Positions 27,386 through 36,800 of a stretch of DNA of 52,832 bases are shown here, in pieces. The notes beneath the pieces were generated by a model. It searched no databases. It saw nothing but the letters and a program-made list of their open reading frames with translations, and was not told the origin of the DNA. The translations under genes and the position numbers were made by a program. Source of the DNA: Saprospiraceae bacterium UBA3362. GTDB lineage: Bacteria; Bacteroidota; Bacteroidia; Chitinophagales; Saprospiraceae. Location: the NCBI GenBank assembly GCA_002360455.1, contig DEQQ01000089.1:1-52832 (forward strand). Direction: 5' to 3'. Position 1 is the stretch's first letter. Each line of letters begins with the position of its first letter.

Positions 27386-29182
27386 ATGAAAAATAGAATT
27401 GCTTTCGTTTTATTGTTGAGTTGTTTTGCTTTGCTGAATTTTATGTGGGCTCAATCTCATCAATTTGCGCTTGGAGAAAGTGAGTTTTTACTTGATGGAA
27501 ATCCTTTTCAAATGAGATCAGGAGAAATGCATTTTCAGCGTGTTCCAAAGGAATATTGGAAGGATAGGTTGATTAAAATTCGAGCATTGGGTTTGAATAC
27601 GGTTTCGACTTATGTGTTTTGGAATGCGCTTGAGCCCATAAAGAGCCAATGGAATTTTGAAGAAGAAAACGATCTTAAAACCTTTATTGAATTAGCTCAG
27701 CAACTTGGACTTTATGTCTATCTCAGACCTGGTCCTTATGTATGCGCAGAGTGGGATGGAGGAGGGTTGCCTGCATGGTTAATGAACGAACCCAAGCTCA
27801 AAATCAGATCATTCAATGAGCCGTTTTTGAAGCATGTAAAAGATTATTTTTCCAAACTGTCAGAAATTATCAAGCCTCTGCAAATTTCAAATGGAGGTCC
27901 CATCATTTTACTCCAGATTGAAAATGAATTTGGATCTTTTGGTGCTGATGAAAAATATCTTGATGAATTGGTTAGATATTGGAGAGAATTAAACATTACA
28001 ATTCCTTTTACAACATCAGATGGTGCGAACGAAAAAATGCTTGTCAATGGGACCATAAAAGATTGTGCTGTTGGGTTGGATCCCGGAAGTAAAAAAGAGC
28101 ATTTTGATTTAGCAAAAAAAATGAATCCGGGAGTCCCTGTTTTTTGTGGTGAATATTATCCCGGTTGGCTTACCCATTGGGGTGAAAAAAAATGGGCGAG
28201 TGTAGATCCTTCCATTGTGCTTGAAGATATACGATGGTTTATGAGACACAATCTTTCTTTTAATCTGTATGTAATCCATGGTGGAACTAACTTTGGCTGG
28301 ATGGCAGGATCTAACGGGAATTCTATGAAAATAGAGCCTGATGTAAGTTCTTATGATTACGGAGCGCCTATTGCAGAAAATGGAGATCTCCGTCCTGTAT
28401 ACTTTGATATTCAGCTTGCAATATATCAATACATTACTGATGGATCGTTTTGGGCGGATCCGGTTAAAAATTCAGAAAAATTAAAACATCCTTCAATTGT
28501 TCCTCAGTATTGCGGACACTTATATGATCAACTCCCGCAAGAATTCAGAACCGGCGAAATTGTTTCTATGGAAACTCTAAACCATTATTACGGTTGTATA
28601 CTTTACAGAACGAAATTGGAAGTTAAGAAAAATGACAGTATTGTGTTGAATGAACTGCATGATTATGCAAGCATCTATATTGATGGCAAATACATTACCA
28701 GCCTAAACAGGATGAATCATGATTCAATATTGGTTATCGAAAAAAATTACGATAATGCCGTTACATTGGATATTTTAGTTGAGCCTTTTGGTAGAATTAA
28801 TTACGGAAGAGAAATGTTTGATTCCAAAGGCATCACCAAAAATGTTTTGATAAACCACGTTAAAATTCCTCAATGGGAGATTTATGTTTTGGATATGAAA
28901 TGCAAACATTTCAACGATAAGCCCAAAGGTGAGCCCGGCGCTTATTATAAGGCGGAACTTTCTATTGAAAAACCTACGGATTGTTATATCAATATGAGTC
29001 AATGGAAGAAAGGTTATGTTTGGGTAAATGGTAAAATGCTGGGTAGATTTTGGAATATAGGGCCACAACAGTCTTTGTATCTTCCCGGAGTATGGCTAAA
29101 CAAAGGAGTCAATGAAATTCTAATTTTCGATTATTTGGCTAAAGACCCAAAGCCTATTTCATTTCAAGATCAATTGGATTAA
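27386..29182 (+). CDS. Family 35 beta-galactosidase, secreted
   Basis: 598 aa. The signal peptide ends near residue 23 (MWAQS). The GH35 TIM-barrel starts with FQMRSGEMHFQRVP and has YLRPGPYVCAEWDGGGLPAWL. The general acid is Glu181 in QIENEFGSF and the nucleophile is Glu256 in CGEYYPGW. C-terminal jelly-roll strands contain KKGYVWVNGKMLGRFWNIGPQ. It would release terminal beta-galactose from extracellular or periplasmic oligosaccharides. No T9SS tail is present, so it probably stays periplasmic or is otherwise anchored. The length of about 600 aa is normal for bacterial GH35. Confidence 0.93.
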   Translation: MKNRIAFVLLLSCFALLNFMWAQSHQFALGESEFLLDGNPFQMRSGEMHFQRVPKEYWKDRLIKIRALGLNTVSTYVFWNALEPIKSQWNFEEENDLKTFIELAQQLGLYVYLRPGPYVCAEWDGGGLPAWLMNEPKLKIRSFNEPFLKHVKDYFSKLSEIIKPLQISNGGPIILLQIENEFGSFGADEKYLDELVRYWRELNITIPFTTSDGANEKMLVNGTIKDCAVGLDPGSKKEHFDLAKKMNPGVPVFCGEYYPGWLTHWGEKKWASVDPSIVLEDIRWFMRHNLSFNLYVIHGGTNFGWMAGSNGNSMKIEPDVSSYDYGAPIAENGDLRPVYFDIQLAIYQYITDGSFWADPVKNSEKLKHPSIVPQYCGHLYDQLPQEFRTGEIVSMETLNHYYGCILYRTKLEVKKNDSIVLNELHDYASIYIDGKYITSLNRMNHDSILVIEKNYDNAVTLDILVEPFGRINYGREMFDSKGITKNVLINHVKIPQWEIYVLDMKCKHFNDKPKGEPGAYYKAELSIEKPTDCYINMSQWKKGYVWVNGKMLGRFWNIGPQQSLYLPGVWLNKGVNEILIFDYLAKDPKPISFQDQLD

Positions 29183-29571
29183 AATAAAAGGCTGCACGGT
29201 GACGGAATAAATGACGATTTGTAGCTAAATAATCGGTAGCTTAAAATTTTAGGAAGATAAACAAGTGCATTTTTATGATGCATAATTTTTGTGAGCAATT
29301 TTAGTGCTGTAAATATGTCAATTGATTATCTTAGGCAACCTATGCTTTATCCTATAAGGTGTAAATGGCTATGGAGAGACATTAGACGCTCATTTCTAAG
29401 ATTGGGATAGAAAGGATCTAATAGCCCAATAAAGGGATAAGTTTATGGATAGCTTCATATCCACAGGATCACCGGAGTATAGAATAGGCTCTAGTAAACC
29501 GTTCATAAACTCAATACTGCCGTTCCAAAAAAGCTCAATATCCCATTGGTATTAGCTTATACATTTGAGGC
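29183..29571. other. Gene-free interval of 389 bp
   Basis: No gene or RNA fold was recognised. Only short frames are present (31 codons on plus from 29314, and about 50 on minus reading YQWDIELFWNGSIEF and onward), neither with a promoter. It may be a decayed gene. Confidence 0.4.
29560..29567 (+). promoter_or_regulatory. -7 element for the SGNH gene
   Basis: TACATTTG matches TAnnTTTG and lies 19 bp before the ATG at 29587, favouring that start over the ATG at 29572. Confidence 0.45.
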
Positions 29572-30678
29572 ATGAATCTGATAATCATGCAAAATTTACT
29601 AAAGTTAAGTTTCCTCTTGTTGGTTTTAAATAATCTTTTTGCTCAATCCGGTGAGCGCATATTTTATCTTGGGCATAGTTTGGTCAATTTTAATGTTCCC
29701 AACATGACAGAAAAGTTGGCTCAAGCTGCCGGTCAAGCTCAATACTATCAGGCCAATATAGGCAATGGAGCTAGTCTTTCTTGGCATTGGACCAGCCCAA
29801 CTACAGGTGAAGGCGACAGATGGGACACAACATTAAGAAATCAAAGTTTCGGACATTTTATTCTTACCGAGGCAATTGCTTTAAAACCCAATATTATGTA
29901 CAACAACAGCTATGGATACCTAGATAGTTTTTATAATTATGCTGCCAGGAAAAGTCCTAACCTTAAAATGTATATCTACGAAACTTGGCATTGTATTAAT
30001 AGCGGACTTCCTCAAGGTTGTGAATGGGATAATGAGAGCAATATTCCATGGAGAACAAGATTGAATAATGATTTGGCACTATGGGAAGGAATGGCAGATC
30101 ACATCAATAAAAGAATTCCAAATACTTGTTATATGATACCCGGTGGTCAAGGAATGGCAAAGCTCCATGATGAGATTAATGCAGGCCGGTTTCCCGGTTT
30201 CAGCTCATCTCGCGATCTTTTTACAGATAACATTCACTTGACCGATATTGGAAATTATTTCATTGCCTGTATTATGTATTCAGTAATTCATAAGAAATCG
30301 CCACTTGGGCTTCCGAATAGATTAACGAATCCATGGGGACAATTGTATGCAGTATTTCCTAATCCTTCGCAGGCTCAAATATTGCAAAAAATAGCCTGGG
30401 AAACTGTTTGCAGTTACAAGAGAACAAACACAAATTGCAATGCCACAGAGTCACAAAATTTAGAAATATCCGACATCAAAATATTTCCTAATCCGACAGA
30501 AGATTTATTGAATATTCAGTCTGATCAACCCATTCAAAAAGTTGATGTATTTACAATAGACGGTATTAAAGCAGGGTCATATTCCTGTACACATGGCCAA
30601 ATTAATATTTCTAATCTATTGAGTGGAGTTTATATTCTTAAGGTCGGGCAAAAAATGTTTAGAGTCATTAAAAATTAA
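29572..30678 (+). CDS. Secreted SGNH-hydrolase-like protein with T9SS domain
   Basis: 368 aa; MQNLLKLSFL at 29587 is the likelier start. Signal peptide cleavage is expected after LFAQ. FYLGHSLVNF (Ser36, numbered from the first Met) is the block I equivalent, and FTDNIHLTDIG (Asp219, His222) is block V of the SGNH esterase fold, so an acetyl- or glycan-esterase activity is possible. Asn/Gly candidates for the oxyanion hole are NIGNGAS and NNSYGY. The tail (KIFPNPTEDLL ... SGVYILKVG) is a type A T9SS C-terminal domain. It lies downstream of the GH35 enzyme and may belong with it in glycan breakdown, though the 389-bp gap argues for separate transcription. Confidence 0.75.
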   Translation: MNLIIMQNLLKLSFLLLVLNNLFAQSGERIFYLGHSLVNFNVPNMTEKLAQAAGQAQYYQANIGNGASLSWHWTSPTTGEGDRWDTTLRNQSFGHFILTEAIALKPNIMYNNSYGYLDSFYNYAARKSPNLKMYIYETWHCINSGLPQGCEWDNESNIPWRTRLNNDLALWEGMADHINKRIPNTCYMIPGGQGMAKLHDEINAGRFPGFSSSRDLFTDNIHLTDIGNYFIACIMYSVIHKKSPLGLPNRLTNPWGQLYAVFPNPSQAQILQKIAWETVCSYKRTNTNCNATESQNLEISDIKIFPNPTEDLLNIQSDQPIQKVDVFTIDGIKAGSYSCTHGQINISNLLSGVYILKVGQKMFRVIKN

Positions 30679-30711
30679 ATCAATTTTATTCATAAATTAA
30701 ATTAAAACAAA

Positions 30712-31953
30712 ATGAAAAATTTTCTTCACCTCTTTATTTTACTACTTACCCAGAATATTTCGTTTTCCCAATACTGTTCATCAAATGGGAATGGGTCAGA
30801 CATCCACATTTTCTCTCTCGGTTCAAGGTACAACAGCGTACCTAGTGGTAATAATGGATATTATTTTCATACTAACACTACATTTCAAATGCCACGTAAT
30901 TATTGCAACCTCATGAGCGTGGGGATTAAACCAACCGGATCTTATACAGGAGCTATAGCATTTAGGGTATGGATAGATTTCAATAATGATAATGTTTTTA
31001 ACAATGCGAATGAACTGGTATATCAAGCAGTAGAAAATATTACTTCTACCGGAGCTTATTTTTCTTATACAGTATTTCCGGACTCTATGTATTACGGAAT
31101 AAAAAGAATGCGAACTGTGGCTGTAAAAGGGAATGTCTATCCAAGTGCGTGCAGCATTGGTACAACCGGTGAAACAGAAGATATTAATGTCAATATTGTG
31201 ACAGCAGATCAATACTGCAGCTCAAAAGGCTCTAATACAAATTACGAATACATTAATTCTATTCAAATAGCTAGTTTAACCCATACAACAGGGAATAATG
31301 GCGGGTACAACTCCTATTGTTCTAGTTATTTTTCAATGCAACAATCCATATCAAATACTGTGTCCATTAATGTAGGATATCCTGCCGGCAGTTTTGCAGA
31401 AAATGTGCGAATATATATGGACTATAATAATGATGGAGATTATGCTGATGCAGGAGAATTGGCAGGCTCAGGTTCGGGTGTTGGAACCATTGCAATTAAT
31501 GTCACTCCACCTTATTCTTATTCTAACAAAGTAGTCAGAATGAGAGTTCAAATGAAGTATGGATCCTATACTGCAGGACCTTGTGAGACGTTCACCTATG
31601 GTGAAGTAGAAGATTATGGAGTGAGAATATGGCGAGTAGGGGCGCCGGGTTCTGAAGAGGTCGGACCAGATGAGTTGGATACCAGATCAGCAAGTAAGTC
31701 TCCAAGTTTATTTGATCTTAGTTACACTATCTCATCCGGTGGCTCTATAGAATTCATATCAAAGACAGATGAAAATCAAAATTCGGAATTTATATTGATG
31801 GATTTAAATGGAAAAATGGTTTACCATTCCAGTTTTAGAAAGCAAGAAGAAGTGATTAAGATTGATATGGCGAATGCTGCTTCTGGAATATATATAGCGA
31901 GGTTGCAAAACGGTGAGAATAAAAGGCAATATAAAATCAATTGGTTTAATTAA
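30712..31953 (+). CDS. Secreted protein with two GEVED domains and T9SS domain
   Basis: 413 aa. The signal peptide ends about residue 20 (ISFSQYC). Two GEVED domains: the first (about 20-160) has WIDFNNDNVFNNANELV and ends GETEDINVNI, and the second (about 165-310) has YMDYNNDGDYADAGELAG and ends GEVEDYGVRI. The Asp/Asn runs look like calcium sites. The C-terminal 80 residues are a short type A sorting domain ending SGIYIARLQNGENKRQYKI. It follows the SGNH gene by 33 bp and is probably co-transcribed. Likely a surface or extracellular binding protein. Confidence 0.85.
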   Translation: MKNFLHLFILLLTQNISFSQYCSSNGNGSDIHIFSLGSRYNSVPSGNNGYYFHTNTTFQMPRNYCNLMSVGIKPTGSYTGAIAFRVWIDFNNDNVFNNANELVYQAVENITSTGAYFSYTVFPDSMYYGIKRMRTVAVKGNVYPSACSIGTTGETEDINVNIVTADQYCSSKGSNTNYEYINSIQIASLTHTTGNNGGYNSYCSSYFSMQQSISNTVSINVGYPAGSFAENVRIYMDYNNDGDYADAGELAGSGSGVGTIAINVTPPYSYSNKVVRMRVQMKYGSYTAGPCETFTYGEVEDYGVRIWRVGAPGSEEVGPDELDTRSASKSPSLFDLSYTISSGGSIEFISKTDENQNSEFILMDLNGKMVYHSSFRKQEEVIKIDMANAASGIYIARLQNGENKRQYKINWFN

Positions 31954-32024
31954 GCACTTATTTATGTTATAAAAAGGATTGTTTTTGAACTCAGGGGCTT
32001 CGTCCTTTTAGAGAGTCGTAAGTC

Positions 32025-32070
32025 AGAAAAGTCGACTTGGTAGGAATATCAAGTCGACTTTTCTTTTTTG
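32025..32070. terminator. Bidirectional terminator
   Basis: A 15-bp perfect stem AGAAAAGTCGACTTG (32025-32039) with its complement (32050-32064) and a 10-nt loop is followed by TTTTTT. The right arm overlaps the last codons of the minus-strand EamA gene, as in the other convergent pairs of this window. Confidence 0.88.
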
Positions 32071-32957
32071 AATTTTATTATTTTATTAATTAAAAGAACC
32101 CCAATGAGAATAAAAATAAGACCTGCAATTTCATTCCACAAAACCGTTTCGCCATCAAATACACCAACTAAAACCGTAACTATTGGCATTAAATAGGTCA
32201 CTGAAGTAGCAAATAATATATGAACTCTTTGAATTAAAATATTGAATAAAGTCATAGCCAGTGCTGATCCAAGCAAACTCAATCCCAGTAAATGATAAAA
32301 AGCATTTCCCTCTGATATTGCTATCGGGATTTGAGAAAATGAGTTGGAGAATAAACCTATCGGAATGCAAACTAAAGTCATCATAACATACATCATTGCA
32401 GTCAAGGGGATTCCCGGAATTCCGGCCAAGTCTTTCTTCAAGATATTTCCGTTCCATCCATACAAGAAGGGAACTACAAAAGCAATGAGAAGGTAGAAGA
32501 ACTCTGCATTAAAACTTGCAGTGGGCTTGAAGATAATGATGAAGATTGCCCCAATGAGCGCGATGACAGATCCCAGTATTTTATGATTTTCTTTTTGGAT
32601 TTGATAAAAAAATATACCAATAGAATATGTACATATTGGGGTAAAAGCATTGATAATTCCAGTGAGAGAACTCGAGATTTTAGTTTGAGCAAGGGGATAC
32701 AAAAAAGCCGGAATAGCGCTGCCTAATAATCCACAGAAAAATATGGGCAGCAATTTGTTCTTTGGTATTTTGTGGACTGTAAAAAGTAATATAGGAATCA
32801 TACTAACACCACTAATGATCATCCGGAGGGCAGATATCTGAACAGGATTAAAGGAACTTAAACTGTATTTTATAAAATAATAGGAGAAGCCCCAGATCAA
32901 GGTGAGGAACAGAAGTAGAAACCACTCAATAACTCCGGGTTTATTTGAATTGCTCAT
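32049..32957 (-). CDS. EamA/DMT family permease
   Basis: 302 aa with ten hydrophobic segments in two halves, each of the EamA type (LTLIWGFSYYFIKY in the first, IPLTAMMYVMMTLV in the second). The transported metabolite is unknown. Its start overlaps the DUF1801 gene by 17 bp, and the SET-domain gene overlaps further upstream, so it is the last gene of a compact three-gene operon. The C-terminus is a basic tail. Confidence 0.88.
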   Translation of the reverse strand: MSNSNKPGVIEWFLLLFLTLIWGFSYYFIKYSLSSFNPVQISALRMIISGVSMIPILLFTVHKIPKNKLLPIFFCGLLGSAIPAFLYPLAQTKISSSLTGIINAFTPICTYSIGIFFYQIQKENHKILGSVIALIGAIFIIIFKPTASFNAEFFYLLIAFVVPFLYGWNGNILKKDLAGIPGIPLTAMMYVMMTLVCIPIGLFSNSFSQIPIAISEGNAFYHLLGLSLLGSALAMTLFNILIQRVHILFATSVTYLMPIVTVLVGVFDGETVLWNEIAGLIFILIGVLLINKIIKFKKEKST

Positions 32958-33348
32958 TTTTGTTTGAAGCTTGTTTTGTAATAATTTGGATTGATTCCTG
33001 AATTATAGTTTTGATTGCAGACACATCTATATCGGATTTAGGATCTATCGGAAGTATTTTTATCAATTTTCTGTTTTCAGATATCAGAGCATCATGATCT
33101 ATAATTTTTCCATAGATAAATCCAAGATACATTTTATAGGTTTTTGGACTGAAATTTAAGTAACAGACATTTTTATTTTTATAAGTATAAAATGGAACTC
33201 CATATTTTATCAACGGAACAATTTGTGGAAATTCAAATTCAATAAATTGATCAATGGCAAGCATGCACGACTGAATTTCAGGATCAAATTTTGAAAAATA
33301 TATATGATGTGATTTATTCTTGTGTCGAGCAAATGGATCCATAGTCAA
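32941..33348 (-). CDS. DUF1801 domain protein (YdhG-like)
   Basis: 135 aa; the second ATG (33342) is an equally good start. Typical family features are IDQFIEFEFPQIVPLIKYGVPFY and VCYLNFSPKTYKMYLGFI. The domain is a small alpha/beta fold seen in proteins of unknown function, sometimes annotated as iron-chaperone-like from Bacillus homologues. It overlaps the SET-domain gene by 35 bp and the EamA gene by 17 bp. No specific role can be given. Confidence 0.85.
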   Translation of the reverse strand: MTMDPFARHKNKSHHIYFSKFDPEIQSCMLAIDQFIEFEFPQIVPLIKYGVPFYTYKNKNVCYLNFSPKTYKMYLGFIYGKIIDHDALISENRKLIKILPIDPKSDIDVSAIKTIIQESIQIITKQASNKNEQFK

Positions 33349-33724
33349 TTACTAATTCTTCTCCTTCCATTATTGTTCGTAATGCTACAAATTTTTCACC
33401 TTCATTGATGGATGCAATATTTGGAGTTTCTGAATGGTTTAAAAAAAGGGCCTGATCCATTATAGTAAAACCTTGAGACGGTACATAATAACCTTTGTCA
33501 TCAAATAAACAGTAGGTTTCGATCATGAACTGACTGTGAGAAGGAAGTTCTGCAACTTCATCATAACTTAGATGCTCCCATCCCCAATCTCTATTAGAAA
33601 ATATTGAGCTGCATCCTTTTTGAATTTCTCTCAGAGCAAAAACCCCAATTCCATGGAGTGGTGATGGTTTTAAGTAAATAAAATTCTCTTCAGCTAGATG
33701 CGCAAGTAATTCTACTTTTGACAT
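33314..33724 (-). CDS. SET-domain protein, putative lysine methyltransferase
   Basis: 136 aa, a minimal SET fold. The motifs are HGIGVFALREIQKG at the start, FLNHSETPNIAS (the NHS-x-x-PN motif that forms the pseudoknot with the cofactor site) and GEELVIDYGS (GEEL-x-x-DY, catalytic Tyr). It has no pre-SET or post-SET zinc regions, as is usual for bacterial versions. The target is unknown. It is the first gene of an operon with DUF1801 and EamA genes, and has a good promoter 14 bp upstream. Confidence 0.85.
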   Translation of the reverse strand: MSKVELLAHLAEENFIYLKPSPLHGIGVFALREIQKGCSSIFSNRDWGWEHLSYDEVAELPSHSQFMIETYCLFDDKGYYVPSQGFTIMDQALFLNHSETPNIASINEGEKFVALRTIMEGEELVIDYGSICSTQE

Positions 33725-33737
33725 TCAAAAAATTTGT

Positions 33738-33770
33738 CAAAGGTAAACTTATTTCTTTATTTCCAGCAAA
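33738..33770 (-). promoter_or_regulatory. Promoter of the SET/DUF1801/EamA operon
   Basis: On the minus strand, TTTG (33767-33770) and TACCTTTG (33738-33745) are 21 bp apart. The ATG at 33724 lies 13 bp downstream of the -7 element. Confidence 0.6.
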
Positions 33771-33888
33771 GAATCCAGTTCCTTCTAAATAATTGATTAT
33801 TAATACTTAATCATTAAAATTGCTGACCCTAAGACAAGCAATTCAAGCCATTAACAGCAAATAAATATTAAGAACAATCTATTGTTGG

Positions 33889-36800
33889 ATGTCAATTTTA
33901 TTGTTATTATTGCAAAAATTATATATCAAGGTGAAAAAGTTTGTTATTCTTGTTTTTTTATTTTCAAGTTCCTTTCAGTCTTATGGACAGTTCATTATCG
34001 AACCGGATAAGCCACAACCCTCTGCGGAAATGCCTGGTTGGGCAAAGCTGTTGTATCAGAATCCGATCAATATGATTCAGCTTGATGATGCATATCAGAA
34101 TTATTACAAAACTCATGCTTTCGAGAAAAACAATTATACAAGATATTATAAGCGACTTATAAGACTAAACCAAGATTTAATAGATGAACAAGGCTTTCTA
34201 AAAGAAAGAACAATAGAACCCGCTGAGTCCAACTTAGGCATTGCCAACAGACAAGGAAATGCTTGGAAGGCTTACACCAGTATGGAAACGTTTTTTTTAG
34301 AGCGCAATCAGGAAGCATGCCCATGGCAAACTAATGTTTATAAACTTAGTGTTTGCAAAAACAAACCGGAAGTATTAATTGCAGGCACAGAAACCGGTGC
34401 CTTATTTATCAGTAAGGATAAAGCCAAAACATGGAACCAAATTGCTCTAAATACCAGCATAAGCCCTGAAGCAATATGTATAGACCCAATAGATCCTGAC
34501 ATCATTTATTCTGCACCTAATGGTTTTGTTAGAAAATCGACTGATGGCGGAAAGACATGGAGAGATGTTTATCAGAAAGCTAATTTTGAATTTTATGAAA
34601 TTTCAATTCATCCCGCCAATAGCTCCATTATTTTAGCCGGAGGAGATGATGGACTAATTCGTTCAACCAATGGAGGTTTAGATTGGACGACTATAACAAC
34701 GGACAAAGTCTGTGATATTAAATTTTCACCTATAAATGAAAGTCATGTATTTATCTTGCGATATAATTTGACCGCTGCCCGATATGAAGTGTGGAAGTCT
34801 ACCGATGGTGGACAAACTTTTGTAATAAAAAACAAATTTTGGCATAACTTAAAGGATGGAGGAGCTCGACTTGCTCTAACGGCCGCCGATGAAAATCGAG
34901 TTTATGTTATTGTGCTCACAACTACAGAAGGTCCTTATCTAATGAGAAGCAATGATGCCGGCGAGAATTGGGTCATCCAAGCTAAAGGTTCCTATTCCGG
35001 ATATTCTTCTAAGGAATTTCCTATGGATAATTGGCAGGGCTATTATGATCTGGCTATCATGGCTTCACAAAAAAATGCAGATCAAGTTATAACGGGAACG
35101 GGTAGTACATTCAGATCAATTGATGGAGGAAAAACATTTAAATTAATAGGAGGATATGGTGGTGCAATTCCTCTTCATCCCGACTTGCAATCTTGTGCTT
35201 CCGTAGGTTCTGATAGCTATGTTGCGACAGACGGAGGGATAACGTATTCTACGGATTTTTTTGATGATCCCAAAAATGCTGTAGCTAGAAATTTTGGTTT
35301 ATACGGAACAGATTTTTGGGGTTTCGATATAGGGTGGAATGAAAAAATTATGGTTGGAGGAAGATATCATAATGGTAATACAGTATATCATGAAAATTAC
35401 AATGGCAAATTTATACGTATGGGTGGGGCAGAGTCTCCGACAGGATATGTAAATCCTATTGAGAACAGACAGACTTTCTTTTCTGATATTGGAGCATATC
35501 AAATGCCGTTTAAATATGATACCAGCTGGAAATATTTCAATATTCCAAGCTCAGTTTGGCCAAATGAGTCTTATTACCAAATGCATGGAAGCAGAATGGT
35601 ATGGTCGCCTGTATGTTATTCTACTGTTTATTTAGGCTATGTTCATATACTATATAAAAGTGTAAACAATGGAGCTTCTTATCAAGAAATTTTTCGCTTA
35701 CCCAATACAAACGAGCAACTTGAAACAATTGAAATTTCAAGAAGTAATCCATCAGTAATTTACATATCCACTAGAAATAATCCACAAGGAGAAGGGTTGA
35801 TGTATAAATCCACTGATGGGGGACAGCACTTTACGATGATGCCCAATCCACCCGGGACGACAGGAGGGCAAAGGAGAGTAAATACTATTGTAGTTAGCCC
35901 TGATGACGAAAATGTAGTTTATCGATTTTTTAGAACAGGAAACGCCTCCAATAAAGTTTTTAAATCAATTGATGGTGGCAATACATGGACAAATCTTACC
36001 ACGGCTACAATTTCTAATTTTAACATAAATAGCGTTTGCTATCAATACGGAACAGATGGTGGAATTTATATCGCTTGCGATGGAGGAAAAGTTTTTTATA
36101 GAAATAATCAAAATAGTGATTGGGTCAATTACAGTGATGGTTTATGTATAAATCATGTAGGCAGATTGTTAAGACCCTTCTATAGAGATGGAATTCTAAT
36201 TAGTGGGAGCAATATGGGAATATGGGAAATCCCGTTAATAGAAAAGTCTAAGCCGCTGGCTCAGCCTTCAGTCAACAAACAAGTTTCAGAGTGTGTTCGT
36301 GACACTTTTTATTTTGGTGATTACTCAGTATTAGAATTGGATTCTCTTACTTCTTGGAGTTGGCAGATATCCGGCGCCCAATATGTAAGTGATACTACAA
36401 AACAATCAGTAAAAGCCGTATTTGGGAAACCAGGTAAATATTCTGTTACTTTGACAGTAAAGAATTCTCAGGGCATAAACAGTAAGACCGTTTTGGATAT
36501 GGTTGAGGTCAAAGAAAATACTTGTAAAATAGATTCATTCACCAATAAAACTTTAGATCTTTCTTCTAGAGGTGATTATGGAACGATTCCCCCGATTCCC
36601 GCTTTAAAAGATGCAAAAGGATTTAGCTGCATGGCGTGGATAAACTTGAAAGGGAAGCAAGATTGTTTTACACAGATATTGTCCAATTGGAATAGCAATG
36701 TTGGATTTGGATTTGGATTTGCATTCCAAGGATATGTGCAAACAAGGAATTTAACGTTCTTCTGGAAAGGGGTTCCTTATCAACTTACCTCTCCATTCAA

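Noticed and set aside
28109..28429. 106-codon antisense ORF within the GH35 gene
   Set aside because: It is a shadow of the catalytic region of the GH35 gene, which has all family motifs.
30823..31212. 129-codon antisense ORF within the GEVED gene
   Set aside because: It is opposite a clear domain-bearing gene; it has a Cys/Ile/His-rich, non-protein-like composition.
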